From positions 1-5,793 of the forward strand of contig JBDRJH010000434.1 of assembly GCA_043815125.1 (NCBI GenBank): DNA of 5,793 nt, given 5' to 3'. Shown here in pieces: positions 1 to 5,793 of this stretch. A model generated the notes under the pieces. The model was not told where the DNA came from. It was given only the letters and a program-made list of their open reading frames with translations, and ran no database searches. The position numbers were made by a program, and so were the translations under genes. The DNA comes from JAUWBF01 sp043815125 (GTDB lineage Bacteria; Verrucomicrobiota; Verrucomicrobiia; Opitutales; Opitutaceae). Within the stretch, counting starts at the first letter, position 1; the number at the start of each line of letters is the position of its first letter.

Positions 1-126
1 GTCGACGCCGTAGCGGTTGTTCAGAGCCCGTGAGACGGTGCCCACGCTGATGCCGAGGGCGGCGGCGACCTGCTTGATGCCGGGGGGGCGGGGACTCGGG
101 ACGGTGGATCGGGACGTGCGCGACAT
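1..126 (-). CDS. LacI-family transcriptional regulator, N-terminal fragment (runs off the left edge)
   Basis: Reading the minus strand from the ATG at 126-124 gives 42 residues before the window ends. After a basic, Ser/Pro-rich lead of about 16 residues comes a LacI-type helix-turn-helix: IKQVAAALGISVGTVSRALN (residues 17-36), followed by NRYGVD. The V-A-x-x-L-G-I-S-x-x-T-V-S-R-A-L-N pattern is the family signature; the second helix (about SVGTVSRALN) is the recognition helix that reads the operator major groove. The hinge helix and the periplasmic-binding-protein-like sugar-sensing domain lie outside the window, so the effector is unknown. No Shine-Dalgarno sequence precedes the ATG; the leader there is T/A-rich. 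The gene is divergent from the operon starting at 301 and shares a control region with a LacI-like palindrome, so it probably regulates that operon and perhaps itself (inference). The family call is firm; its target is not proven. Confidence 0.93.
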   Translation of the reverse strand, partial: MSRTSRSTVPSPRPPGIKQVAAALGISVGTVSRALNNRYGVD

Positions 127-142
127 GTTGAAAATAAGAAAA

Positions 143-209
143 GGAACGGTCCGGCGCCCCGGCAAACCCCTTGGTCAAAGGAGCTTTGGCCAGGCGCCGA
201 AACCGCTCC
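143..209. repeat. interrupted inverted repeat / possible structured leader of the lacI-type gene
   Basis: The outer arms are CGGTCCGGCGCC (147-158) and GGCGCCGAAACCG (193-205). Seven consecutive pairs (152-158 with 193-199) are followed, across a small internal loop, by four more, and GGA (143-145) can pair with TCC (207-209). Nested inside is a hairpin with arms of about nine bases (172-180 and 184-192) around a GAG loop, containing one T-G pair. A 13-base bulge (159-171) separates the two stems. The element lies upstream of the candidate rightward promoter and 17 bases before the start codon of the leftward regulator, so if transcribed it would be in that gene's leader. There is no T-run, so it does not look like an intrinsic terminator. 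It could also be a protein-binding site. Function unknown. Confidence 0.35.
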
Positions 210-233
210 GATAACTTGGGATTATTTTTCGAC

Positions 234-263
234 TTGTCACTTCGTAAATGTTTTCGTTAACGT
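234..263 (+). promoter_or_regulatory. candidate sigma-70-type promoter for the rightward operon
   Basis: TTGTCA (234-239) matches five of six bases of the -35 consensus. TAACGT (258-263), at an 18-base spacing, matches four of six of the -10 consensus. The predicted transcript would begin near 270, about 30 bases before the chosen start at 301. The -10 element lies inside the LacI-like palindrome at 253-270, an arrangement expected for repression by steric blocking. The call rests on consensus matching only. Promoters of this phylum are poorly charted, and the flanking AT-rich stretch (211-266) could host other hexamers. Confidence 0.4.
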
Positions 264-270
264 TTACGAA
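253..270. promoter_or_regulatory. LacI-family operator (near-perfect 18-bp palindrome)
   Basis: TTCGTTAACGTTTACGAA is symmetric in 16 of 18 positions around a central CpG (261/262). LacI/GalR/CcpA-type proteins typically bind palindromes of this size with a central CG. A second, weaker palindrome (243-256, 10 of 14 positions symmetric) is centred 12 bases upstream. Together they form a 30-bp element whose outer arms TTCGTAAA (241-248) and TTTACGAA (263-270) are perfect inverted copies. It sits between the divergent regulator gene and the operon, overlapping the candidate -10 box, so it is the obvious binding site for the regulator encoded at 1-126. That pairing is inferred from position and symmetry. 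Confidence 0.7.
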
Positions 271-300
271 CACTTCAACCCCACCTCGTTTATGCCCCCC

Positions 301-2844
301 ATGTCATCACCTCGTTCCAGGATTCTTCAGGCGGCGCTGTTGTCGCTTTCGTTTGTCGGGATTGCATCTCTCTCCGCCCAGAGCACTTGGGTCGGAGGCA
401 CCGGAAACTGGTCGACGGACGGCAACTGGAGTCCGGCCACCGCGCCGGTCTCGGGCGTCTCGACGGTGCTCGATTTCACCCACACCGGCACGGCCTACAC
501 CACGACCGACGACATCGCCGGCGATTTTCAGCTCAACAGCCTGCGGTTTAGCGGTGGCTCGGGGGGCAATATCTCGCTGGCCCGCAGCACGACCCAGTCG
601 CTGGTCTTCGTGGCGGACGGCTCCACCGGCCCGACCATCGTCTTCGACTCCTCCACATCCGCGGCCAAGACCATCAATGTCGCGATGGTGCTCAACGCCG
701 ACACCACCGTCACCAGCTCGATCGCCAACGCCGCCGGCAACCTTCAGCTCGGCTCCATGAGCGGCGCCGGGGCGCTCATCGTCGATTTCAGCACCAGCGG
801 CAGCGGCACCGTTCTGCTCGCCGCCGCCTCCACCTGGACCGGCGGGCTCGACCTGCGCGCCGGCCGCGTGGTCGTCGGCAACACCGGCTCGCTCGGCAGC
901 GGGGCCGTCACCCTCTCCGGCGGCGTGCTGCGCACCACCAACGGCGCGACCGCGCTGTCGTTCTCCAACGTGCTCAACTTCGCCGGGGACACGTCCTTCT
1001 TCGAGGGCGCCAACGCCAACCCGCTCACCTTCACCGGCGGCGGCTCCGTGCAGGGCTCCGGCGCCACGCACACCGTCACCCTCGGCAACGCCGGCTCGAC
1101 CCTCACCCTCGGCGGCGCGTTCACCGGCGCGGGCAACGGCCTGACCTTCGCCGGCAGCGGCACCGTGAATCTCGGCGCGGGCTCGTCCGACACCGCGGCC
1201 AACACCTACTCCGGCGCCACCACCGTCTCGTCCTCCGGCGTCGTCCTCAACCTCGACAAGGCCGCCGGCACCGACGCCGTCGCCGGCGACCTCGTCGTCG
1301 CCGCCTCGCGCGTCAACTGGCGGCGTGGTAACCAGATCGCGGATACGGCCGCCGTGGATGTAGCCGGCGGCACGGTCGACTTCGCCGCCTCGTCCTCGGG
1401 AGACGGCGTCGACGAGACCGTCGCCTCGCTCTCGCTCTCCGCCGGCACGCTGGCCACCAACCCCTCGGGCAACGCGTCCACGGGCAACACCATCACCGTC
1501 ACCGGCGCGACCACGCTCACCGGCGGCGCCTTCACCGTGAACCGCGGCTCGACCCTCTCGACCGGCTCGCTTGCCGTGACCACCGCCGGCTCGCGCAACG
1601 TCGGCGGCACCCTCGAGGTCGGCTCCGGCGGACTCGTCATCAACCACGACGGCACCGGCTCGACCCGCAACGCCTTCACCCTCTACGAGACCGCCACCGC
1701 CTCGGCCGGCGTGCTCGTGCTCGGCGGCGACCTCACCTTCAACAACAACACCGGCGTCACCTCCAAGGTCTGGATCACCCGCAGCGCCGGCACCGGCTAC
1801 ATTGATCTCGCCGGCGGCGACCGCACCTTCACCATCAACGACGGCGCGGCCGTCGACGACTTCGAGATCACCGTGCGCATCACCAACGGCGGCATCATCA
1901 AGGAGGGCGACGGCGTGCTCTCGTTCCTCAACACCGCCTCCGACTACGCCGGCGACACCGTCATCAACGCCGGCACCATCCGCGCGGGCGGCTCCGCCCA
2001 GGTCTTTTCGAACAACTCGACCTACGTGCTGGCCGACGCTGCCGGCGCGACCCTCGACCTGGCGGGCAACAGCCAGAGCGTCGGCGCACTCGCCGGCGGC
2101 GGCTCCACCGGCGGCACCGTCGCCCTCGGCGCGGGCACGCTGACCACCGGCGCCAACAACGCCTCGACCACCTACTCCGGCGCCATCACCGGCACCGGCG
2201 GGTTGATCAAGACCGGCACCGGCACCTTCACCCTGTCGGGCGACAAGGCCTACACCGGCGCCACGCTCGTCAGCGACGGCGCCCTCGTGGTCAACGGCGT
2301 GCTCGCCGGCGGCCCGGTGACGGTCGACGGCGCGGGCGCTTCGCTGACCGGCTCCGGCGCGGCCAACGGCATCACCGTCACCGCCGGCAGTTTCGGCGCG
2401 GGCGACGGCGTCGGCACCTTCACCTCGCAGGGCGACGTGCTTTTCGGGGCCGCCTCCACCTTCGCGGTCGAGGTCGCCGCCGCCGGCTCGTTCGATCAGC
2501 TCGTGGTCAACGGCTCCTCCTCCGTCGTCACCATCGAGGCCGGGGCCTCCCTGGACCTCTCCGGGCTGGCCGGGTTGCCGGCCCTCGCCGAGGGCACCGA
2601 GTTCATCTTCATCGCCAACAACGGCTCCTCCTCGATCACCGGCACCTTCCTGGACTGGGCCGAGGGGCAGAGCGTGACGCTCGGCGTCAACACCTTCGTC
2701 GCCAGCTACCTGCTGGGCGGCGGCGTCGGCAACGACTTCGGTTTCACCGTGGTCTCCGCCGTGCCCGAGCCCTCCGCCGCCGCCGTCCTCGCCGGCCTCG
2801 GCGCGCTCGGCTTCGCCCTGTCGCGCAACCGCCGCCGCCGTTAA
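301..2844 (+). CDS. exported autotransporter-associated beta-strand repeat protein with PEP-CTERM sorting signal
   Basis: This is an 847-residue protein. A signal peptide (about residues 1-26, basic SPRSR, a hydrophobic stretch, then SLSA|QS) is followed by STWVGGTGNWSTDGNWS (28-44), the usual opening of proteins with autotransporter-associated beta-strand repeats. The body is Gly/Ala/Ser/Thr-rich with no cysteine that I can see, and carries degenerate repeats. The clearest are at 534-564 (KEGDGVLSFLN, then YAGDTVINAGTIRAGG) and 637-666 (KTGTGTFTLSG, then YTGATLVSDGALVVNG). These repeats are expected to stack as a right-handed beta-helix. The C-terminus (817-847) is a PEP-CTERM tail: VPEP, a hydrophobic segment, then RNRRRR. 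This predicts processing by an exosortase/archaeosortase-type system and surface retention or release. No autotransporter beta-barrel follows, so it is not a classical type V passenger. An in-frame ATG at 292 would add MPP; 301 is preferred because it follows a C-run like the neighbouring genes. Ligand or role unknown: adhesin, matrix or polysaccharide-binding are all possible. Confidence 0.9.
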   Translation: MSSPRSRILQAALLSLSFVGIASLSAQSTWVGGTGNWSTDGNWSPATAPVSGVSTVLDFTHTGTAYTTTDDIAGDFQLNSLRFSGGSGGNISLARSTTQSLVFVADGSTGPTIVFDSSTSAAKTINVAMVLNADTTVTSSIANAAGNLQLGSMSGAGALIVDFSTSGSGTVLLAAASTWTGGLDLRAGRVVVGNTGSLGSGAVTLSGGVLRTTNGATALSFSNVLNFAGDTSFFEGANANPLTFTGGGSVQGSGATHTVTLGNAGSTLTLGGAFTGAGNGLTFAGSGTVNLGAGSSDTAANTYSGATTVSSSGVVLNLDKAAGTDAVAGDLVVAASRVNWRRGNQIADTAAVDVAGGTVDFAASSSGDGVDETVASLSLSAGTLATNPSGNASTGNTITVTGATTLTGGAFTVNRGSTLSTGSLAVTTAGSRNVGGTLEVGSGGLVINHDGTGSTRNAFTLYETATASAGVLVLGGDLTFNNNTGVTSKVWITRSAGTGYIDLAGGDRTFTINDGAAVDDFEITVRITNGGIIKEGDGVLSFLNTASDYAGDTVINAGTIRAGGSAQVFSNNSTYVLADAAGATLDLAGNSQSVGALAGGGSTGGTVALGAGTLTTGANNASTTYSGAITGTGGLIKTGTGTFTLSGDKAYTGATLVSDGALVVNGVLAGGPVTVDGAGASLTGSGAANGITVTAGSFGAGDGVGTFTSQGDVLFGAASTFAVEVAAAGSFDQLVVNGSSSVVTIEAGASLDLSGLAGLPALAEGTEFIFIANNGSSSITGTFLDWAEGQSVTLGVNTFVASYLLGGGVGNDFGFTVVSAVPEPSAAAVLAGLGALGFALSRNRRRR

Positions 2845-2859
2845 CCCCCGCCAATCCCC

Positions 2860-3501
2860 ATGCGTATTCAAAAATTACTGACACTTTCGGCCATCGCCCT
2901 GGCGGCGGCCTCCGCCTCCCTCGCCGCCGAGCTTTCGCTCACGCCCGTCCAGGATGTGCTGGTCTGCAGCAGCGACATCTCGGTGGACGTGCGCAATCTC
3001 GGCGTGTCCAACCGCGGCGAGGCCTTTGTCCGCCGCACGCTCCTGCAGTTCGACCTGCGCGAGGTCGGCCGCTCCGGCCGGACCATCGAAAAGGCCGCGC
3101 TCGAGCTCATCCCCAGCGGTCTGCTCGGCAAGGAGGGCGGACTCGTGCCGATCACGCTCTGGGGTCTCGCCGACGAACTCGCCTGGAGCGAGGAGTCGCT
3201 GTTCTGGAGCAACGCGCCCCGGCGCGACGACCTGCTCGAGGAGGGCCATGCCCGCGCCGGACTGGTGCGTCTCGCCTCGGCCAGCTTCGACGCCGACGGC
3301 AACCAGATCGTGCGCCGCGATCCCGTGGTGTGGTCGGGCGACGACCTCGTCACGTTTCTCAACGGCGCGCGCGGTCGCGTGGTCACGCTCATGCTCGTCA
3401 GCGAGGGCACCCTCAAGACGCCCGGCGTGATCTTCTTCTCCAAGGACAACCGCGCGGCCGCCAAGGCGGTCTATCCCCGGTTGGAGCTGACCCTGCGCTG
3501 A
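2860..3501 (+). CDS. secreted single DNRLRE-domain protein
   Basis: This is a 213-residue protein. Residues 1-23 are a signal peptide (MRIQK, an Ala/Leu-rich core, cleavage near SLAA|EL). The remainder matches the DNRLRE-domain pattern in order: a strand with RRTLLQFDL (58-66), IEKAALELIP (76-85), a tryptophan-rich WGLADELAWSEESLFWSNAP (101-120), then GVIFFSKDNR and YPRLELTL at the C-terminus (about 189-212). In known members this jelly-roll-like domain is found in secreted proteins, often attached to carbohydrate-active enzymes. Here it stands alone, without catalytic motif, membrane anchor or PEP-CTERM tail. It starts 15 bases after the repeat protein's stop, with no terminator between, so it is probably co-transcribed. 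A role as a non-covalent partner of the surface protein or as a glycan-binding module is inference. One cysteine (C36) lies near the mature N-terminus but is not in a lipobox. The ATG follows the C-rich leader CCAATCCCC, not a Shine-Dalgarno site. Confidence 0.75.
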   Translation: MRIQKLLTLSAIALAAASASLAAELSLTPVQDVLVCSSDISVDVRNLGVSNRGEAFVRRTLLQFDLREVGRSGRTIEKAALELIPSGLLGKEGGLVPITLWGLADELAWSEESLFWSNAPRRDDLLEEGHARAGLVRLASASFDADGNQIVRRDPVVWSGDDLVTFLNGARGRVVTLMLVSEGTLKTPGVIFFSKDNRAAAKAVYPRLELTLR

Positions 3502-3503
3502 TC

Positions 3504-5600
3504 ATGATTCCCGTGCCGACCATCGACCCGTCTCCATTGGAGCTGGACGTGCTCCTCGCGGACTCGGACCGGTTCGTGGCGGTGGCTCCGGCCGCGGCCT
3601 ACCGCGCGGATGCCGGCGGGTTGTTGTGGAGCGCCCCGGTGGTCGTGCCGGCGTGGACGCGCTGCGTCTACTACGCGCCGTTCCAGCGTCATGCCATCAA
3701 CCCCGACCTCGACCTCTGGCCCGAGGGCTACAACCAGTGTCACCCGCTGCCGGTCCGCGATCTGCGCGACCTCAAGCGCGGCGGGCTGTTCACGGTCTTC
3801 GAGCTGGAGGACGGCCGCCACCTCGCGTTGCTGCCCCTGGTCGGGTTCAATTCCGTGGCCTGGCTGCGCGGCGACGCCGCCGGCCTGCGCCTCGAGGCCG
3901 GCACCTTTGGCGCGGATCCGGAGTTCTATGGCGAACTCCCGCTGCTGGCCGGCGTGTGCGACGCCGATCTCTACCGCGCCTGCGCCCGCGTCTGGGAGCT
4001 GGCGCTGGCCCATCCGGCGCTGGCCGGGGTGGGGCGGTTGCGCCACCAGAAAGCCTATCCCGAGGTGTTCGAATACCTCGGCTGGTGTTCCTTCGAGGAG
4101 TTCAAGCTCAACATCGACGAGGGCGTCATCGTCGACTCGATCCGCCGTCTCGCCGCGTCCGATCTGCCCGTGTGCTGGGCGTTGGTGGACGACGGTCATG
4201 TCGACGACGGCAGCCGCGCCGACGACCCCGCGCCGGAGACCCAGGAGGGCGCGGTCGGCCAGGTGTCCGGCGCGCTGGAGCAACGCCGCCTGCACGGCGC
4301 CCGGCCGCATCCGGAAAAGTTTCCCCGCGGCTGGTCGCCGGTCTTTGCCGCGGCCGCCGGCACCCGCCTGCGCTGGCTCGGGCTCTGGCTCAACTTCAAC
4401 GGCTACTGGGGCGGCATCGCCGCCGACCACGCGCTCGGCGCCAAGGTGGACGAACACCTGGTGGAGGTCGGTCCCGGCATGAAGCTGCCCGGCGAGGGCC
4501 CGCGCGACGGCGAGGTGTTTTTCGACGCCTTCACCAAGCCCGTGAGGGAGGCCGGTTTTTCCTTTCTCAAGGTCGACAACCAGGCCGGCAACATCCGCAA
4601 ATACGCCGGCCGCGTGGCCAACGCGGCCTTTGCCTCGGCCGGTTGCAAGCACGGCCTGGAGCGCGCGGTCGAGCGCCACTTCGACGGCCTCATCAGTTGC
4701 ATGGCGCACAACAACGTCTGCGCGTTTCACCAGCCGCACTCGCAGGTCATGCGCAGCAGCGAGGACTACAAAAAGGAGGACGAATGGCGCGCCCGCCACC
4801 ATCTCCACAACTCCTTTGGCAACATGCTGTGGCTCGGCCAGACGGTCTGGGGCGACCACGACATGTTCCACTCCAGCGACCGCGTGGCCGGTCCGCTGAT
4901 GGCGCGTAGCAAGGCCATCTCCGGCGGCCCGGTCTATCTCTCCGATTCGCCGGACAACTTTGTCGCTGATCTTATCCGCCCCCTTTGTTTTTCCGACGGC
5001 CGCATCCTGCGTCCGCTGGCGCCGGCGGTGCCGCTGGCCGAGAGCGTGTTTGTCGATCCCTACGAGGACGACGACGCCTACCGGGTCATCGCGCCGCTGC
5101 CCCACGGTTGCGCGGCGGCGGCGGCCTACAACCTCACCTGGCCGGCGAAGCCGGTGCGCGGCTCCTGGACGGCCGGCGACCTCGGCCATGCCGCGGCGTT
5201 GCTGTCGTCCGCCGAGGCCGAGGCGTGGGGCCGCCCCGGCGCGGAGGTCCTGTGCTACGATTGCCTCGCCGGAACCGCCCGGGTGTTGCGCGAGCCCGTT
5301 TCCTTCGAATTGGTGCCGTTGACCGACGCCTTCGTTATCCTGAGCCCGGTCGTGGCCGGCTGGGCGCTGGTCGGCGATCCGCGCAAATACCTGCCGCCCT
5401 CCGCCGTCACCCACTGCGAGATATCGTCCGGGCGCATGGTGGTGGCGGGCTACGAGGCCGGTCCGCTGCTCGTCTGGCGCGCCGACGGCCGGGTCGCCGC
5501 CGACGTCCCGGTCGAGGCCGTCGGCTCCGGTCTGTGGCGCCTGAACTTGCCCGCCGGCGGCAGACGCATTGAAATCATGGTCACCCCGGGCCGGGTGTGA
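3504..5600 (+). CDS. Sip1/raffinose-synthase-type alpha-galactosidase homologue (GH36-like)
   Basis: This is a 698-residue protein starting at the ATG two bases after the DNRLRE gene's stop. The frame is open upstream to 3330, but that part overlaps the DNRLRE gene and is low-quality Arg-rich sequence. Family landmarks appear in the expected order: GWCSFEEF (193-200), LVDDGH (227-232), NGYWGG (299-304), FLKVDNQ (354-360), MRSSEDY (416-422), WGDHDMFHS (449-457) and SGGPVYLSDSPD (473-484). They align with raffinose-synthase motifs of the type WCTWDAF, DDGW, GYWGG, VKVDVQ, R-x-SDDF, DWDMFHS and YVSDKPG. By that comparison D358 is the candidate nucleophile and D421 the candidate acid/base. Characterised relatives hydrolyse alpha-1,6-galactosides or transfer galactose; which one applies here cannot be read from sequence. 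There is no signal peptide or membrane segment, so the enzyme is expected in the cytoplasm, acting on imported oligosaccharide. The C-terminal ~190 residues are probably beta-sandwich. Full length for a bacterial Sip1-type protein. Confidence 0.88.
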   Translation: MIPVPTIDPSPLELDVLLADSDRFVAVAPAAAYRADAGGLLWSAPVVVPAWTRCVYYAPFQRHAINPDLDLWPEGYNQCHPLPVRDLRDLKRGGLFTVFELEDGRHLALLPLVGFNSVAWLRGDAAGLRLEAGTFGADPEFYGELPLLAGVCDADLYRACARVWELALAHPALAGVGRLRHQKAYPEVFEYLGWCSFEEFKLNIDEGVIVDSIRRLAASDLPVCWALVDDGHVDDGSRADDPAPETQEGAVGQVSGALEQRRLHGARPHPEKFPRGWSPVFAAAAGTRLRWLGLWLNFNGYWGGIAADHALGAKVDEHLVEVGPGMKLPGEGPRDGEVFFDAFTKPVREAGFSFLKVDNQAGNIRKYAGRVANAAFASAGCKHGLERAVERHFDGLISCMAHNNVCAFHQPHSQVMRSSEDYKKEDEWRARHHLHNSFGNMLWLGQTVWGDHDMFHSSDRVAGPLMARSKAISGGPVYLSDSPDNFVADLIRPLCFSDGRILRPLAPAVPLAESVFVDPYEDDDAYRVIAPLPHGCAAAAAYNLTWPAKPVRGSWTAGDLGHAAALLSSAEAEAWGRPGAEVLCYDCLAGTARVLREPVSFELVPLTDAFVILSPVVAGWALVGDPRKYLPPSAVTHCEISSGRMVVAGYEAGPLLVWRADGRVAADVPVEAVGSGLWRLNLPAGGRRIEIMVTPGRV

Positions 5601-5632
5601 CCGACGCGATCAACCCCACCCAACCCCGCCCC

Positions 5633-5793
5633 ATGAAAGTCACCCGCTCCCACCGTCATTCCCGCGCGTTCACGTTGGTCGAACTCCTCACCGTCATCGC
5701 GATCGTCGGCATCCTCGCCGCCATCGTCATCCCGGTGGTCGGCAAGGTCCGGCACAACGCGCACAAGGCGCAATCGTTGAACAATCTCCGCCA
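5633..5793 (+). CDS. prepilin-type pseudopilin, N-terminal fragment (runs off the right edge)
   Basis: From the ATG at 5633 the frame is open for 53 codons to the window end. It begins with a short basic leader (MKVTRSHRHSRA), followed by FTLVELLTVIAIVGILAAIV, the textbook type IV prepilin N-methylation motif with the invariant Glu at mature position 5 and a single hydrophobic helix. VVGKVRHNAHKAQSLNNLR then begins the amphipathic continuation. Prepilin peptidase would cut after the alanine at leader position 12 (Ala instead of the more common Gly at -1). Such proteins are type II secretion or pilus-like pseudopilins; this phylum has very many paralogues beside carbohydrate-use genes. The start lies 32 bases after the alpha-galactosidase stop, with no terminator visible, so it may be the fourth gene of the operon. 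The globular domain, which would show its role, is missing. Confidence 0.92.
   Translation, partial: MKVTRSHRHSRAFTLVELLTVIAIVGILAAIVIPVVGKVRHNAHKAQSLNNLR

Noticed and set aside
173..191. Intrinsic terminator for either divergent gene
   Set aside because: A hairpin is present, but no T-run follows on either strand, and the position between two divergent starts makes a terminator unlikely.
17..214. A 65-codon plus-strand frame at the left edge
   Set aside because: It is antisense to the clear LacI helix-turn-helix sequence and has no recognisable features of its own.
248..760. A 170-codon plus-strand frame starting inside the operator
   Set aside because: It is out of frame with the repeat protein, rich in Arg/Pro/Ser/Thr as expected of a shifted GC-rich frame, and would start within the palindrome and promoter.
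307..2871. An 854-codon open frame on the minus strand covering the whole repeat-protein gene
   Set aside because: Its translation is low-complexity Gly/Ala/Glu/Arg/Asp with no recognisable domain. Strong GC-rich codon bias on the plus strand (GGC, ACC, CTC) removes antisense stops, and the plus-strand gene has a signal peptide, repeats and a PEP-CTERM tail.
3330..3503. Extension of the galactosidase homologue upstream to the ATG at 3330
   Set aside because: The 58 extra residues are Arg/Gly/His-rich shadow sequence of the DNRLRE gene and would overlap it by 172 bases. The start at 3504, two bases after that gene's stop, is much more natural.
3471..5414. A 647-codon minus-strand frame antisense to the galactosidase gene
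   Set aside because: The composition is typical of a GC-rich shadow frame (Arg/Gly/Val/His/Gln-rich) with no family motif, while the opposite strand carries an ordered set of GH36/Sip1 motifs.
1..5793. CRISPR array, tRNA, rRNA, insertion sequence or attachment site
   Set aside because: I saw no regularly spaced direct repeats with unique spacers, no tRNA-like fold, no transposase motif and no flanking terminal repeats. The repeats present are explained by protein repeats within the beta-helix gene.

Overview
The window is high-GC DNA, most likely from a verrucomicrobial bacterium of the Opitutales/Opitutaceae type. This is inferred from gene content and style, because the window holds no rRNA or other phylogenetic marker. 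The clues are a PEP-CTERM surface protein built of autotransporter-associated beta-strand repeats, a DNRLRE-domain protein, a Sip1/raffinose-synthase-type alpha-galactosidase, a type II secretion-like pseudopilin, a divergent LacI regulator, and start codons preceded by C-rich leaders instead of Shine-Dalgarno sequences.

Layout. Positions 1-126 (minus strand) are the first 42 codons of a LacI-family regulator that runs off the left edge. Positions 127-300 are the divergent control region. It holds a long interrupted inverted repeat (143-209), a candidate sigma-70 promoter for the right-hand genes (234-263), and an 18-bp near-perfect LacI-type palindrome (253-270) lying on the -10 region. From 301 on, four genes read rightwards with gaps of 15, 2 and 32 bases and no visible terminator: a secreted beta-helix repeat protein with a PEP-CTERM tail (301-2844), a secreted single DNRLRE-domain protein (2860-3501), a cytoplasmic GH36-type alpha-galactosidase/raffinose-synthase homologue (3504-5600), and the N-terminus of a pseudopilin (5633 to the right edge).

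How they may work together (inference): a sugar-responsive LacI repressor probably controls an operon that makes two exported proteins, one cytoplasmic galactoside-cleaving enzyme and one pilin-like protein. It reads as a small carbohydrate-use cassette in which surface or extracellular components are produced along with the enzyme that processes an imported galactoside. No transporter is present in the window, and the true substrate cannot be told from sequence alone. Nearly all other long open frames, including an 854-codon antisense frame across the repeat protein, are artefacts of high GC and strong codon bias.
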